Below are positions 6,059 through 6,796 of a stretch of DNA of 6,796 bases, piece by piece. How positions within the stretch are numbered: the stretch's first letter is position 1; each line of letters starts with the position of its first letter. Origin of the DNA: Actinomycetota bacterium (GTDB taxonomy: Bacteria > Actinomycetota > Thermoleophilia > Gaiellales > Gaiellaceae). The DNA lies in contig PMMN01000087.1 of the NCBI GenBank assembly GCA_003162235.1, positions 17,323 to 24,118 of the forward strand, given 5' to 3'. The notes beneath the pieces were generated by a model. The model saw only the letters and a list, made by a program, of their open reading frames with translations. It had not been told where the DNA came from and made no database searches. A program made the translations under genes and the position numbers.

Positions 6059-6796
6059 ATGACGGCGAAAACCTGGCATCCGTCTTCCTGGCGCGCCTAT
6101 CCAGCGGCCCAGCAACCGGACTGGCCTGCCTCCGACCTCGCCGCCGAGGTCGTCGAAGAGCTGCGCTCCCAACCGCCGCTCGTTTTTGCAGGGGAGGCCC
6201 GTCGTTTGCGGGAGGCGCTCGCCCAGGTTTCGGCCGGTAAGGCCTTCTGCCTCCAGGCAGGCGACTGTGCCGAGTCCTTCCACGAGCACTCGGCGATCTC
6301 GATCCGCGAGCGCCTGAAGGTGATCCTGCAGATGTCCGCCATCATGACCTACGCCGCCAGCGTCCCGGTTGTGCGCATGGGGCGCATCGCCGGACAGTTC
6401 GTGAAGCCCCGTTCCTCGCTTACGGAGAAGGTCGGCGACCGCGAGATCCCTTCCTTCCGCGGGCACATGATCAACAGCGAAGAGGAGACCGAAGAGGCTC
6501 GCGTCCCCGATCCCACGCGCATGCTCAGGGCCTACAACCAGGCTGCTTCGACGCTCAACCTGCTGCGCGCCTTCACCAAGGGCGGCTTCGCCGATCTCTC
6601 GCAGGTGCACGCCTGGAACCAGGAGTTCGTGACCTCCTCACCGGAAGGTCGACGCTACGAGCAGATCGCCAGCGAGATCGACCGTGCGCTCGCCTTCATG
6701 AGCGCTTGTGGGGTGGAAATGCACAACTCCGCCTTACACCAGGTCGACATCTGGACCTGCCACGAGGGGCTGCTGCTCGACTACGAGGAGGCGCTC
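6059..6796 (+). CDS. Class II 3-deoxy-7-phosphoheptulonate (DAHP) synthase, 3'-partial
   Basis: The enzyme condenses phosphoenolpyruvate with erythrose 4-phosphate to DAHP, the entry step of the shikimate pathway. The window shows 246 residues, open to the right edge. Class II proteins are about 450 residues, so roughly half is missing. The N-terminus WHPSSWRAYPAAQQPDWP (6-23) is the plant/bacterial class II type. LQAGDCAESF (65-74) carries the metal-ligand cysteine C70. RIAGQFVKPRS (109-119) carries R109 and K116, which align by spacing with phosphoenolpyruvate-binding residues R126 and K133 of Mycobacterium tuberculosis AroG. Further family blocks are FRGHMIN (133-139), VHAWNQEFV (183-191), SEIDRALAFMSACGV (205-219) and HEGLLLDYEEAL (235-246). 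The other metal ligands lie beyond the edge. ATG 6059 is chosen; an in-frame GTG at 6053 would add two residues. There is no Shine-Dalgarno, so a leaderless transcript is possible. Confidence 0.95.
   Translation, partial: MTAKTWHPSSWRAYPAAQQPDWPASDLAAEVVEELRSQPPLVFAGEARRLREALAQVSAGKAFCLQAGDCAESFHEHSAISIRERLKVILQMSAIMTYAASVPVVRMGRIAGQFVKPRSSLTEKVGDREIPSFRGHMINSEEETEEARVPDPTRMLRAYNQAASTLNLLRAFTKGGFADLSQVHAWNQEFVTSSPEGRRYEQIASEIDRALAFMSACGVEMHNSALHQVDIWTCHEGLLLDYEEAL

Overview
The window is high-GC bacterial DNA. It most resembles an actinobacterium, possibly of the class Thermoleophilia (Gaiellales or Solirubrobacterales). Three things suggest this: the GC-rich codon use, the class II DAHP synthase, and the wording of the MDR oxidoreductase, PfkB kinase and short FEVSLLW protein. 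The lineage is inferred from recalled protein resemblance, not from a search.

Layout, left to right. A zinc-free MDR-family oxidoreductase on the + strand is cut by the left edge (1-921). It is followed by a degenerate class-I tRNA-like sequence (954-1025) and a two-helix membrane peptide (1116-1334). Facing it on the - strand is a probable two-gene unit: a beta-phosphoglucomutase-like HAD enzyme (2925 to 2194), then, 50 bases on, a DUF1295 / steroid 5-alpha-reductase-like membrane protein (2143 to 1382). A gene-poor stretch (2926-3390) holds an imperfect inverted repeat, a GC hairpin and one doubtful 59-codon ORF. It leads to a + strand lipoprotein with a TolB-like six-bladed propeller (3391-4305). 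Convergent with that is a short conserved-looking protein of unknown function (4579 to 4325).

The second gene-poor stretch (4580-4983) carries a pair of near-identical 24-base direct repeats and small hairpins. A PfkB-family sugar or nucleoside kinase (5922 to 4984) and a class II 3-deoxy-7-phosphoheptulonate synthase (6059 to the right edge) diverge from a 136-base shared upstream region. The synthase catalyses the first step of the shikimate pathway. It is clear from its sequence even though it runs off the window.

These are mostly ordinary housekeeping or accessory metabolic genes, and no pathway links all of them. I see no phage, transposase, CRISPR, toxin-antitoxin or biosynthetic cluster. 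The items worth a second look are small: the tRNA relic, the two repeat-bearing intergenic stretches, the short protein of unknown function, and the unusual start region of the DAHP synthase gene.
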